A stretch of DNA of 46,428 nucleotides, taken from positions 1-46,428 of the forward strand of contig NZ_JBFAKK010000028.1 of NCBI RefSeq assembly GCF_040655735.1. The letters are read 5' to 3'. Under the pieces are notes generated by a model. That model was given only the letters and a program-made list of their open reading frames with translations, was not told where the DNA came from and did not search any database. Position numbers and translations under genes: made by a program. Numbering within the stretch: position 1 is the stretch's first letter; each line of letters opens with the position of its first letter. This document shows, one piece after another, positions 8,624-16,775 of this stretch. This DNA is from Phytomonospora sp040655735. GTDB lineage: Bacteria > Actinomycetota > Actinomycetes > Mycobacteriales > Micromonosporaceae.

Positions 8624-9232
8624 ATGGCACCCAAGCCGAAGCGCAAGGTCACCAACCTCCTCGCCCTCGCGGTCCTGTCCTACCTGGTCCGCGAGCCGAT
8701 GCACCCCTACGAACTCAGCCGCGCGCTCCGCGACAACGGCGACGCCCGCAGCGTCAAGTTCAACCACGGCTCGCTCTACATGGTCGTCGGCCAGCTCGCC
8801 AAGGCCGGCCTCATCACCGAGGCCGGGACCAGCCGCGACGGCGGACGCCCCGAACGGACCGTCTACGAGCTCACCGACGCGGGCCGCACCGAACTGCGCA
8901 ACTGGATGCGCGACCTGATCGGCCACCCCGAGCACGAGTACCCGCACTTCGTCGCGGCGCTCTCGCTGATCGGCGTGCTCCCGCCCGACGAGGTCGTCGA
9001 GCTGCTCGGCCAGCGCCGGGTGCGCCTCGACGCGCTCAAGGCCGAGGCGCGGGCGGCGATCGAGTCGGCCGGGGAGGTGCACCCGCTGTTCCTGGTCGAG
9101 GAGGAGTACCGCCTGGCGCTGCTGGACGCGGAGTCGCGCTTCATCGAGGGGTTCGTCGACCGGATCGTCGACCCGGTCGACGGCTGGGGGCCCGCGTGGG
9201 CCGCGTTCCACACAGAGAGGCGAAGGACATGA
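8624..9232 (+). CDS. PadR-family transcriptional regulator
   Basis: The 202-residue product has an N-terminal winged helix (about residues 10-90; HPYELSRALRDN and the wing GGRPERTVYELTDAGR) and the C-terminal alpha-helical PadR dimerisation domain (about 100-190). PadR proteins are usually ligand-released repressors of efflux or detoxification genes. The start at 8624 follows ACGGAG. Its stop overlaps the ATG of the FAD monooxygenase (ATGA), so the two are one operon. The promoter palindrome at 8573-8586 is the likely operator. Confidence 0.92.
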   Translation: MAPKPKRKVTNLLALAVLSYLVREPMHPYELSRALRDNGDARSVKFNHGSLYMVVGQLAKAGLITEAGTSRDGGRPERTVYELTDAGRTELRNWMRDLIGHPEHEYPHFVAALSLIGVLPPDEVVELLGQRRVRLDALKAEARAAIESAGEVHPLFLVEEEYRLALLDAESRFIEGFVDRIVDPVDGWGPAWAAFHTERRRT

Positions 9233-10422
9233 GAAACGTCAGCACCGCACTGGTCATCGGCGGCGGGATCGGCGGGCCGGTCGCCGGCATGGCCCTCCAG
9301 AAGGCCGGGATCTCGGCGAGCGTCCACGAGGCCTACGACGGTCCCGCCGAGGGCGTCGGGGGTCTGCTGAGCATCGCCCCCAACGGCTTCAACGCACTGG
9401 CCGTGCTCGGCGCCGAGCACGTCGTGCACCGCCTGGGCTTTCCCATGAAAGCCCTGGTCATGCAGAGCTGGACCGGGAAACGGCTCGCCGAGTTCGGCAC
9501 GCCGGAGCACCTGCCGCCGCAGCTGGCGGTCTGGCGCGGCGACTTCAACCGCGCCCTCGCCGAGGAGGCCGCCTCGCGCGGGGTGCCCTTCGCCTACGGC
9601 AAGCGCCTGGTCGGCGTCGAGGAAACCCCGGACGCGGTGACCGCGCGCTTCGCCGACGGCACCTCGGCGACCGCCGACATCCTCGTCGCCGCCGACGGGA
9701 TCCGCTCGGTCACCCGCCACCTCATCGACCCCGCCGCCCCCGGCCCCCGCTACGTCGGGCTGCTCGGCTTCGGCGCGATGCTGCCCGACACGGGCCTGCC
9801 GCCGACCGGCGGAAAGATGCTCTTGAGCTTCGGCAAACGCGCCTTCCTCGGCCACCAGGTCCACGACGACGGCTCGGGCGGCTGGTTCGTCAACCTGCCC
9901 CGCAAGGAACCCCTCACCATGGCCGAGGCGCGCCGCGTCGACGCCCGCGAGTGGATGCGCGTGCTCACCGAGGCCTTCGCCGGCGACCGCCTCCCGACCG
10001 CCGAGCTGTTCGGCCGCACCGACCCGGCCGCGCTCGTGGTCACCGGCGGCCTCTACGACCTCCCCCGCGTCCCCACCTGGAGCCGCGGCCGCACGGTCCT
10101 CGTCGGCGACGCGGCCCACGCCACCTCGCCCAGCTCCGGGCAGGGCGCGTCGATGGCGATCGAGAGCGCCGTCGTGCTCGGCCGCAGCCTGCGCGACCTG
10201 CCCTACGAGCGCGCCTTCGCCGCCTACGAGGAGCAGCGCCGCGAGCGCGTCGAGCGGATCATCGCCTTCGCGGCCCGCAACAGCGCGCAGAAGGCCGCCG
10301 GGCCCGTCGCGCGCGTCCTGCGCGACCTGACGATGCCCGTCGTGATGCGCATGGCCAGGCCGGAGTCCTTCGACTGGCAGTTCGACCACCGCGTCGACTG
10401 GGACGCTGTCGCCGGCGCATAA
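9229..10422 (+). CDS. FAD-dependent monooxygenase (PHBH/TetX-like)
   Basis: This 397-residue flavoprotein belongs to the class A aromatic hydroxylases. Motifs are the dinucleotide fold VIGGGIGGPVAGMAL (about 9-23), the DG motif ILVAADGIRS (about 147-156) and the GD motif LVGDAAHATSPSSGQG (about 289-304). Family members hydroxylate aromatics or inactivate drugs such as tetracyclines and rifamycins using NAD(P)H and O2. ATG 9229 follows GAGGCGAAGG and overlaps the padR stop, so the monooxygenase should be induced when the PadR protein leaves its operator. The substrate is unknown; a planar aromatic xenobiotic that is also the PadR ligand is a fair guess. Confidence 0.9.
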   Translation: MRNVSTALVIGGGIGGPVAGMALQKAGISASVHEAYDGPAEGVGGLLSIAPNGFNALAVLGAEHVVHRLGFPMKALVMQSWTGKRLAEFGTPEHLPPQLAVWRGDFNRALAEEAASRGVPFAYGKRLVGVEETPDAVTARFADGTSATADILVAADGIRSVTRHLIDPAAPGPRYVGLLGFGAMLPDTGLPPTGGKMLLSFGKRAFLGHQVHDDGSGGWFVNLPRKEPLTMAEARRVDAREWMRVLTEAFAGDRLPTAELFGRTDPAALVVTGGLYDLPRVPTWSRGRTVLVGDAAHATSPSSGQGASMAIESAVVLGRSLRDLPYERAFAAYEEQRRERVERIIAFAARNSAQKAAGPVARVLRDLTMPVVMRMARPESFDWQFDHRVDWDAVAGA

Positions 10423-10468
10423 GCCGCACCCCGTGGCACGCGCCCCCGCGCACCCGTAGCGTGGGGGC

Positions 10469-11644
10469 ATGACCGCGCGGGTGACCACCTTCCTCACCGG
10501 TATCGGCGACGTACTTTCCGCCGCCGACGCCGGCGGGCCCCACGGCCACGGCGTCACCGCCCTCACCAGGCTCACCGAGATCACCGCCGAGGCGGTCGGG
10601 GCGGGCCTGGTGACCTACGCCGACGTCGTCGGGCGCAAGTCCCGGACCCTGTCGGCCTCACGCGAGGCCCGTTTCCTGCTCGGCCGCCAGGCCGACCTGT
10701 CCGACGACGACCTGACGGGGCTGGCCGCCGGGCGCCCTTGGGAGGCCGAGGTCACCGACCCGCTCCTGGCCACGCGCTCGACGCGCGCGGCGCACGTGCC
10801 CGTCATCGTCCACGAGCGGCCCGTCGGGCGCCTGGAGCTGTACCTCGACCGGCCGCTGCGCGCCGATGAGGCGCCCCTGCTGCGCCTGGCCGCCGCGACC
10901 GCCGCGCACCTGGTCGGCGACCACGAGGCCGCCACCGCCGACACCGTGCGCGACGACTCCGGCGCCGACCTGTTCCTGGCCGCCGCCGGGCACGAGCTGC
11001 GCACGCCCGCCACCGTCATCAAGGGCTACGCCGACACGCTGCGCCACCGCTGGACGCGCCTCGACGACGACGCCCGCCTCGAAGCCGTCAACGTCATCGC
11101 CCAGCGCGCCGACGCGCTGGCCACCCTCGCCGACCGCCTCCTGTCGGGGGCCGCGCTCGGAGCGCCCGGAGAGACCCGCCTGGGCACCTTCGACCTCGCC
11201 GAGGAGGTCCGCACCGCCGTCGACGAACTCCCCGGCGACCTCGCCGAGCGCGTCGAGACCGATCTGGTGCCCGGAACCGTCGCCCACGGGGACCGTTCGA
11301 GCCTCCCCCTGGTCGTCGGAGAACTGGCCACGAACGCCTCCCGGTACGCTCCCGGTGACACCCCGATTAATGTGTCGGTCGTCACCGAAGAGGGCACGGC
11401 GTGTTTGCGGGTCGCCGATCGTGGGGCAGGTTTGAGCGCGGAAGAGGCCTCGATGGCCTTCGAACGGTTCTGGCAGGCCGAGCGCGGAGACGACAGACGC
11501 TATGGCGGCGTGGGTCTGGGGTTGTACCTTGTACGGCAGATCGTTGAACGTCAGCACGGATGGGTGTCCCTCCAGCCTCGGCCGGGAGGCGGGACCGTCA
11601 TCGAAGTGCGGTTGCCACGCGCGGCGCCCTTGAGGTCGCGGTAG
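10469..11644 (+). CDS. Soluble GAF-type sensor histidine kinase
   Basis: The 391-residue protein lacks membrane spans. Residues about 25-150 look like a GAF sensor domain, followed by HisKA with the phospho-acceptor in AAGHELRTP (His175) and a HATPase_c domain with N-box ELATNASRYAP (Asn289), DRGAGL and GVGLGLYLV. No response regulator is adjacent. Fourteen bases downstream lies an anti-sigma-like ATPase gene, so the output may run through a sigma-factor or partner-switch route (inference). A -10 TAGCGT (10457-10462) six bases before the ATG suggests a leaderless mRNA; the intervening bases are GGGGGC. Confidence 0.88.
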   Translation: MTARVTTFLTGIGDVLSAADAGGPHGHGVTALTRLTEITAEAVGAGLVTYADVVGRKSRTLSASREARFLLGRQADLSDDDLTGLAAGRPWEAEVTDPLLATRSTRAAHVPVIVHERPVGRLELYLDRPLRADEAPLLRLAAATAAHLVGDHEAATADTVRDDSGADLFLAAAGHELRTPATVIKGYADTLRHRWTRLDDDARLEAVNVIAQRADALATLADRLLSGAALGAPGETRLGTFDLAEEVRTAVDELPGDLAERVETDLVPGTVAHGDRSSLPLVVGELATNASRYAPGDTPINVSVVTEEGTACLRVADRGAGLSAEEASMAFERFWQAERGDDRRYGGVGLGLYLVRQIVERQHGWVSLQPRPGGGTVIEVRLPRAAPLRSR

Positions 11645-11658
11645 GGAGAACTACGGGT

Positions 11659-12105
11659 TTGCAGACGGCCACCGGTGGACCGACCCGCGGCGTGATGCGG
11701 GTGGCTCACCATGCCCGAAGCGCGGCGCTGGTCCGGCGCTGGCTCGCCGAGCAGCTCTCCGGCCTCTCCAGCGAACTCGTCGCCGATGCCACCATGGTCG
11801 GCACTGAGCTGGTCGCCAACGCCATCAGGCACGCCACGCCGCTACCCGGCGGCGTCGTGTCGGTCGGGTGCGAGGTGACCGACACGCACGTGGAGATCTC
11901 GGTGACCGACGGCGGCGCCGACACCACCCCGAAGCCCCGCCAGGCCACGATGGAAGACGTCGACGGCCGCGGGCTGACGATAGTCGACGCCCTCGCACAG
12001 CGCTGGGGTGTTCGCATGGGCAACGACGGGCAGTCGGTGTGGGCCTGGCTTGGCCCCGTGCGGGCCGCACTGAGCGGCGGCCCGGGGGTCGGGTCGGCGG
12101 CCTAA
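11659..12105 (+). CDS. Anti-sigma-factor-like ATP-binding protein (HATPase_c_2)
   Basis: I take TTG 11659 as the start because GGGAGAA (11644-11650) sits eight bases upstream; this gives 148 residues. The product is a stand-alone RsbW/SpoIIAB-like GHKL ATPase: N-box TELVANAIRHA, then DGGADTTPKP and GRGLTIVDALAQRWGV. Such proteins are abundant in Actinobacteria and act as serine kinases or anti-sigma factors in partner-switching networks. It follows the histidine kinase by 14 bases and is probably cotranscribed. Its last 264 bases are overlapped antisense by the MarR gene frame. A GTG at 11692 is an alternative start. Confidence 0.85.
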   Translation: MQTATGGPTRGVMRVAHHARSAALVRRWLAEQLSGLSSELVADATMVGTELVANAIRHATPLPGGVVSVGCEVTDTHVEISVTDGGADTTPKPRQATMEDVDGRGLTIVDALAQRWGVRMGNDGQSVWAWLGPVRAALSGGPGVGSAA

Positions 12106-12561
12106 CCCACCCGCGGTGGCGTCGGGGCGTACCCCGTCGCGAATGATCCGCAGGCCCGTCAGCGTCGCCTCCAGCTGGCCGGGTGCCAATCTCGACGTGA
12201 ACCATTCACTGATCGCCTCGGCGACCGCCGGCACGACGCCCGTGACGCGCTCGACGCCCTCCGGCGTGATCACCGCGTGGTAGGAACGGCGGTCCCCCGG
12301 CACCGGCTCGCGCCGCACCAGCCCTTTGCCCGCCAGGCGGTCGACGATGCGGGTCATTCCGCTGGTCGACATGGCCGTCTGCGCCGCCAGGTCGCACATC
12401 CGCAGGCGCCCGCCCTCGGAGCGGTGCAGCCGGATGAGCGCGTCGAAGTCGATCTGGGACAGGCCCGCCGCCTGCACGATCGGCAGCTGCTTGTCCACGA
12501 GTCCCTGGTAGGCCTCCACCAGCAGGCCCATCGCGGTGAGGCGGTCGTCGTAGGAGTCCAT
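11842..12561 (-). CDS. MarR-family regulator with unusual antisense-encoded tail
   Basis: From ATG 12561 (upstream GGGGAGAC) the frame encodes 239 residues. The first about 140 are a normal MarR winged helix: IDFDALIRLHRSEGGRLRMC, then TAMSTSGMTRIVDRL and the wing GDRRSYHAVITPEG. MarR proteins usually end near 150 residues. Here no stop occurs until 11842, so about 90 extra Arg/Pro/Gly-rich residues are read through the antisense strand of the preceding gene. The tail looks like non-natural coding sequence. The gene is divergent from wrbA (about 115 bases between), which is its probable target. A lost stop codon or a sequence error would explain the tail. Confidence 0.8.
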   Translation of the reverse strand: MDSYDDRLTAMGLLVEAYQGLVDKQLPIVQAAGLSQIDFDALIRLHRSEGGRLRMCDLAAQTAMSTSGMTRIVDRLAGKGLVRREPVPGDRRSYHAVITPEGVERVTGVVPAVAEAISEWFTSRLAPGQLEATLTGLRIIRDGVRPDATAGGLGRRPDPRAAAQCGPHGAKPGPHRLPVVAHANTPALCEGVDYRQPAAVDVFHRGLAGLRGGVGAAVGHRDLHVRVGHLAPDRHDAAG

Positions 12562-12675
12562 CGGGCAAGTCTCCCCAATGCCGCCTCCGCTCCGTGTCCC
12601 CGGCCTCACACTTCCCGCATGCCAGAGCAGGCAAAGCAGCACAATCAGGGGAAACACGCGAGAAGGGACACCACC

Positions 12676-13269
12676 GTGGTCAAAGTAGCCGTCATCTACT
12701 ATTCCTCGACCGGCACAGTGCACGCGATGGCCGGGCACGCCGTCGCCGCGGCCGAGAAGGCCGGCGCCGAGGTTCGGCTGCGCAAGGTCGCCGAACTCGC
12801 GCCCGACGAGGCCATCGCCTCCAACCCCGACTGGGCCGCGCACGCCGAGGCCACCGGCGACGTCACCGAGGCCACCCTCGACGACCTCGCATGGGCCGAC
12901 GTCCTCGCCTTCGGCACACCCACCCGCTACGGGCTGCCGACCGCGCAGATCAAGCAGTTCATCGACACCTCCGGGCCCCTCTGGGAACAGGGCAAGCTCG
13001 TGAACAAGGTCGCCACGTCCTTCACCTCGACGGCCACCACACACGGCGGGCAGGAGAGCACGATCCTGGCGCTGAACAACACCTTCTACCACTGGGGCTG
13101 CGTCATCGTCAGCCCCGGATACGCCGACCCCGTCATGTTCGACCCCGCCAACGGCAACCCCTACGGCGTCAGCGTCGTCGGCGGCTCCGGCATCGCCGAA
13201 CCCCAGGTCGCCGCCATCGGCGTGCAGATGAGACGCGCCGTCGAGGTCGCCCGGGCTCTCAGCCGCTGA
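12676..13269 (+). CDS. NAD(P)H:quinone oxidoreductase, WrbA type
   Basis: The 197-residue flavodoxin-fold protein matches WrbA: FMN phosphate loop YYSSTGTVHAMA (about residues 8-19), GTPTRYGLPTAQIKQFID (about 79-96) and TSTATTHGGQESTIL (about 117-131). WrbA reduces quinones by two electrons and limits oxidative stress. GTG 12676 has AGAAGGGA upstream and places the first strand at the N-terminus. It is divergent from the MarR regulator, a common arrangement for quinone- or electrophile-induced systems. An intrinsic terminator follows at 13275-13302. Confidence 0.92.
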   Translation: MVKVAVIYYSSTGTVHAMAGHAVAAAEKAGAEVRLRKVAELAPDEAIASNPDWAAHAEATGDVTEATLDDLAWADVLAFGTPTRYGLPTAQIKQFIDTSGPLWEQGKLVNKVATSFTSTATTHGGQESTILALNNTFYHWGCVIVSPGYADPVMFDPANGNPYGVSVVGGSGIAEPQVAAIGVQMRRAVEVARALSR

Positions 13270-13274
13270 CGCCG

Positions 13275-13302
13275 GGCGGTTCCCTCGCTCGGGGGAACCG
13301 CC
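13275..13302 (+). terminator. Intrinsic terminator after wrbA
   Basis: GGCGGTTCCC (13275-13284) pairs perfectly with GGGAACCGCC (13293-13302) around an eight-base loop, six bases after the wrbA stop. The trailing tract is only TCCCCTT, so termination may be partial. Confidence 0.75.
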
Positions 13303-13352
13303 TCCCCTTCGCACGTGAGGTGCCCGCCCGCCGCGCTCACGAGGCTGGGGGC

Positions 13353-14351
13353 ATGACCCGACACCTGCCCGTCCTCACCGTCGCGTGGGCGCTGGCCTAC
13401 GGCGCCCTGCGCGCGGCCTGGGCCCTGCTCGGTGCGCCCGACCTGCCCCCGATGGGCGAGGACCTCATCGTCCTCACCGGCTGGGCACCCGCGTCGCTGT
13501 GCCTGGCCGCCGCCGGGATCGCCATCGGCATGCGGCTGTCGGGAAACTCGCGCGTGCTCGCCGTGGCGGGAACGGCCGTGGCGGTCGCGCTCCTGGCCGC
13601 CGACGCCCTCTTCCTCCTCGACATCGTCGGCGTGCTCACCTTCGGCGTCGACACCGGCCCCGAACTCGCCGCCCTCGCCAGCCGCCTCGGCTGCGCGGTC
13701 CTCGCGCTGCTCCTGCTCGCCTCGGTGGCCCGCTACCGGCGCGGCATGCGCGAGGCGTGCCTGCGCTGCGGCCGCACCGACGGGTGGCACCGGTGGACCG
13801 CCGTCCCGCGCTGGGCACGCGCCGGCGCGTGGCTGGCCGTCGCCGGGTGCCTCGTGCGGGTCGGCGCGCAGGTCGCCGTCGGCTTCGACGGCATGCCGCT
13901 GCAAGGATCGCTGCTGGTCTTCGAGGGCGGCTTCCTGCTCGCCGGGACCCTCCTGCCGCTGGCGCTGGTGCACCGGTGGGGCCGCGTGTGGCCGCGCTGG
14001 ACGCTGTTCCTGCGCGGGCGCCGCGTCCCGCGCTGGCTCGTGCTCGGGCCCGCCGCCGTGTTCGCGATCGGGCTCGTCGTCTACTTCGGGATCGCGCTGG
14101 CCCAGCTGGCCGTGAGCAGCGCGTCGGGCGACTTCGACGGCGGCACGCTCCCGCTCGCCTTCTACTGGGTCGCCGTGCCCGCCTACTGGGTGTGGGGGTG
14201 GGGCATGGGGGCGGCGGCCGTGGCGTACTTCCAGCTCACCCGACCCGCGTGCGCGGCCTGCGGTCGCGGGTTATCTAGGCTCGGGGGATGGTCACCGTCG
14301 CATATCTCGGGCCGCCCGGAACCTTCAGCGAGTCGGCCGTGCGCCGCCTGA
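13353..14351 (+). CDS. Polytopic membrane protein with two CxxC pairs
   Basis: I do not recognise this 332-residue protein as a named family. It shows about eight hydrophobic segments over residues 5-285. Two CxxCGR elements stand out: CLRCGR near residue 136 in a soluble loop and CAACGR near residue 303 after the last span; together they could form a zinc or redox site. The final 64 bases overlap the start of pheA in another frame, so the two are probably cotranscribed or at least tightly packed. Upstream, GAGGCTGGGGGC precedes the ATG, a degenerate form of the leaderless pattern seen elsewhere here. The function is unknown. Confidence 0.75.
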   Translation: MTRHLPVLTVAWALAYGALRAAWALLGAPDLPPMGEDLIVLTGWAPASLCLAAAGIAIGMRLSGNSRVLAVAGTAVAVALLAADALFLLDIVGVLTFGVDTGPELAALASRLGCAVLALLLLASVARYRRGMREACLRCGRTDGWHRWTAVPRWARAGAWLAVAGCLVRVGAQVAVGFDGMPLQGSLLVFEGGFLLAGTLLPLALVHRWGRVWPRWTLFLRGRRVPRWLVLGPAAVFAIGLVVYFGIALAQLAVSSASGDFDGGTLPLAFYWVAVPAYWVWGWGMGAAAVAYFQLTRPACAACGRGLSRLGGWSPSHISGRPEPSASRPCAA

Positions 14352-15208
14352 GCCCCGCGCCGGAAGCCGCCGTGCCCGTCCGCAGCATCCCCGAGGCCCT
14401 CGACGCCGTCCGCGACGGCACCACCGGCGCCGCGCTCGTGCCGCTGGAGAACTCCCTGGAGGGTTCGGTGCCGGTGACCCTCGACAACCTCCTCGGCGGG
14501 CCCGCGCTGCGCGTCGTCGGGGAGGTAGTCCTGCCGGTGACCTTCGTGCTGGCCGGGGGCATGCCGATCGAGTCGGTGCGCACCGTCGCCAGCCACCCCC
14601 ACGCGCTGGCGCAGTGCCGGGGATTCCTGCGCGCCAAGCTGCCGTCGGCGTCCACAGTGGAGGTGCTGTCCACCGCGGCCGCTGCGCAGGCCGTCCTCGA
14701 CGGCGCCGCCGACGCCGCCGTCTGCGCGCCCATCGCCGCCGAACAGCTCGGGGTGCCGGTGCTGGCCGACAACATCGGCGACCGTCCCGACACCGCCACC
14801 CGCTTCGTCCTCGTCGCGCCCCCCGGCACCGCACCGCCGGCGCCGACGGGGAACGACGTCACGTCGCTGGCGGTGTACATCGCGCACGACAGGGTCGGCG
14901 CGCTCCTGTCGGTGCTGACCGAGTTGTCGGTGAGGGGCGTCAACCTGACGCGCATCGAGTCGAGGCCGACCGGTGAGCGGCTGGGGAGGTACGTTTTCCT
15001 GCTCGACTGCGCCGGCCACGTCGCCGAACCCCGGATGGGAGAGGCCCTGCTCGGGCTGCGGAGGGTGTGCGCCGAGGTGCGGTTCCTGGGCTCCTACCCA
15101 AGGGACAGCGACGATCCGCCCGTCGCGGCCCCCCAAGGACTGCGCGACGCCGACCTGGACGCCGCCGCCCTGTGGCTGCGAGGGCTGCGCGAGGGGACCG
15201 CGCTGTAA
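14288..15208 (+). CDS. Prephenate dehydratase
   Basis: The 306-residue enzyme converts prephenate to phenylpyruvate in phenylalanine synthesis. The catalytic domain starts at once (YLGPPGTFSESA) and contains LVPLENSLEGSV and the essential TRF motif (Thr171-Arg172-Phe173). A C-terminal ACT regulatory domain carries GALL (204-207) and the Phe-binding ESRP (224-227), so feedback inhibition by phenylalanine is expected. It is monofunctional: no chorismate mutase domain. TAGGCT (14276-14281) lies six bases before the ATG, suggesting a leaderless mRNA initiated inside the upstream membrane-protein gene. Confidence 0.95.
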   Translation: MVTVAYLGPPGTFSESAVRRLSPAPEAAVPVRSIPEALDAVRDGTTGAALVPLENSLEGSVPVTLDNLLGGPALRVVGEVVLPVTFVLAGGMPIESVRTVASHPHALAQCRGFLRAKLPSASTVEVLSTAAAAQAVLDGAADAAVCAPIAAEQLGVPVLADNIGDRPDTATRFVLVAPPGTAPPAPTGNDVTSLAVYIAHDRVGALLSVLTELSVRGVNLTRIESRPTGERLGRYVFLLDCAGHVAEPRMGEALLGLRRVCAEVRFLGSYPRDSDDPPVAAPQGLRDADLDAAALWLRGLREGTAL

Positions 15209-15253
15209 CGCGCGGCTTGCGGTCGGTTGCGGCGGTGGGTTAGCGTGCCCCAC

Positions 15254-16372
15254 ATGCGACGGTTGTGGGCGGGCGTTGCGGCCGTTGGGATCCTGCTGGT
15301 GTGGGCGCCGGCCGCGCATGCCGACGACGTGCGCGATGCCGAGTGGATGGTCGAGGCGCTGAGGTTGCCGGAGGCGCACCGGATCGCCACCGGCGAGGGT
15401 GTGACGGTGGGGATCGTGGACACGGGGGTGGACTCGACGCACCCGGACCTGACGGGGGTCGTGGTCGCGGGGAAGGACTCGTGGAGTCCGGCGGGGGATG
15501 GGCAGACGGATGTGACGGGGCACGGGACGGCGATGGCATCGCTGGTCGCGGGGCACGGGCACGGGGACGGTGGGGGGGACGGGGTGCTGGGGGTGGCGCC
15601 GGGGGCGAGGATTTTGTCGTACGGGGCTTGGCGGCCGGGGGACGAGAAGTACGACGACGCGGAGTTGCTGAAGGGCATCCGGTGGGTCATCGACAACGGT
15701 GCCGATGTGATCTTGCTGGCGTACGGGGGCGGGACTGGGGAGCCTGAAGAAGAGGCGCTCATCGATGAGGCGGAGGCCAAAGGGATTCCCGTGGTGGCGC
15801 CGACGGCGAACGCGTTGGCCGGGGAGAAGCACGTTGGCTTTCCCGGGCTGTTCACCAACGTCGTCCTGGCCGGTTGCAGCGGCAAGGACGGCGACTACTC
15901 CGAGGTTGGCCTGGAGCACCCCGCGATCGCGGTGGCTGCCCCCTGCGAAGGACTCACCTCCGCTGGCCCGGATGGGGGGTACGAGGATACGAGCGGTACC
16001 TCAAAAGCTGCTGCCACGACAGCAGGAACACTTGCACTACTCAAGTCGCACTGGCCGGATATGTCTCGTGAAGACATGATGCGGCAGCTGTACTCGACGG
16101 CTGACGACAAGCAAGAGGCCGGCAGGGACCGCAAGGTCGGGTATGGAGTGATCAACCCACTGACGGCTCTTACTTCGCCAGTGCGGCCCTACGATCCATC
16201 GAATCCTCCACACGTAAACGGCGATCCGGTCTATCAGTCAGACCCGCCAGCCACCTCGTCGCTTGCCCCGCCAGCTGATTCACAGCCACCATGGGCACTC
16301 ATAGGAATCGTTGGTGCAGCGGTGGTGGGCGGACTCGTTTTGCTGGTAGTACTCAGCCGTCGGCGTGCTTGA
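15254..16372 (+). CDS. Mycosin-type S8 protease of type VII secretion
   Basis: This 372-residue protein has a signal peptide (cleavage after AHA, about residue 23), a subtilisin domain with catalytic Asp56 (IVDTGVDSTHPD), His90 (GHGTAMAS) and Ser250 (GTSKAAATTAG), an oxyanion Asn186 (APTAN), a Pro-rich stalk and one C-terminal membrane span (about 345-366) followed by RRRA. That order is diagnostic of MycP mycosins, which stabilise the ESX pore on the outer face of the membrane and trim substrates. No EccB, EccC, EccD or EccE gene is in the window. ATG 15254 is chosen over 15227 because TAGCGT (15241-15246) lies seven bases upstream. Base use shifts to lower GC from about position 15990. Confidence 0.9.
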   Translation: MRRLWAGVAAVGILLVWAPAAHADDVRDAEWMVEALRLPEAHRIATGEGVTVGIVDTGVDSTHPDLTGVVVAGKDSWSPAGDGQTDVTGHGTAMASLVAGHGHGDGGGDGVLGVAPGARILSYGAWRPGDEKYDDAELLKGIRWVIDNGADVILLAYGGGTGEPEEEALIDEAEAKGIPVVAPTANALAGEKHVGFPGLFTNVVLAGCSGKDGDYSEVGLEHPAIAVAAPCEGLTSAGPDGGYEDTSGTSKAAATTAGTLALLKSHWPDMSREDMMRQLYSTADDKQEAGRDRKVGYGVINPLTALTSPVRPYDPSNPPHVNGDPVYQSDPPATSSLAPPADSQPPWALIGIVGAAVVGGLVLLVVLSRRRA

Positions 16373-16406
16373 CACTTCTGAGACTATATCCAGGGGAGGG
16401 ATTTCG

Positions 16407-16763
16407 ATGACCAACATCCGCTTGGATGCGGCCGAGTTGCGCCGTGTTGCTGAACTGGCGCTTGGGGACCTGGAGTTCGACTACAGGCCCAAACTCCTCG
16501 ATATCAGTGAGGCGCTCGCGCCGAACGCGGACGTCATGTCCGACAGGCACGCAGGTTACATATACGGCCCTGGTGGTATCGGTGCACATCACGATCATTG
16601 TGTCGGCAAGATGATCGAGTTCTTCGACAACCTCGATGCGGGTCTCATAGCCGTAACCAACGTCCTGGCCTCAGTCTCTGAGGATTTCACTGAAACAGAC
16701 GTGGACTCCGAGACCAGCATCTCAACGATCATGCAGTACTTCACACCGCCACCGTCGTCCTAG
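16407..16763 (+). CDS. Small EspC/WXG100-like predicted type VII substrate
   Basis: The 118-residue protein begins 34 bases after the mycosin with an excellent ribosome site (GGGGAGGG). It is mostly helical. After the last helix comes DFTETDVDSE (about residues 96-105), which resembles the Y/F-x3-D/E secretion signal of ESX substrates with Phe in place of Tyr. The size and position between a mycosin and a longer proline-rich partner fit an EspC-like or PE-like member of a secreted pair. The classical WxG turn is absent (GYIYGPGG at about 50-57 is the only candidate). The assignment rests mainly on context. Confidence 0.6.
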   Translation: MTNIRLDAAELRRVAELALGDLEFDYRPKLLDISEALAPNADVMSDRHAGYIYGPGGIGAHHDHCVGKMIEFFDNLDAGLIAVTNVLASVSEDFTETDVDSETSISTIMQYFTPPPSS

Positions 16764-16775
16764 GGGAGGACTCGA

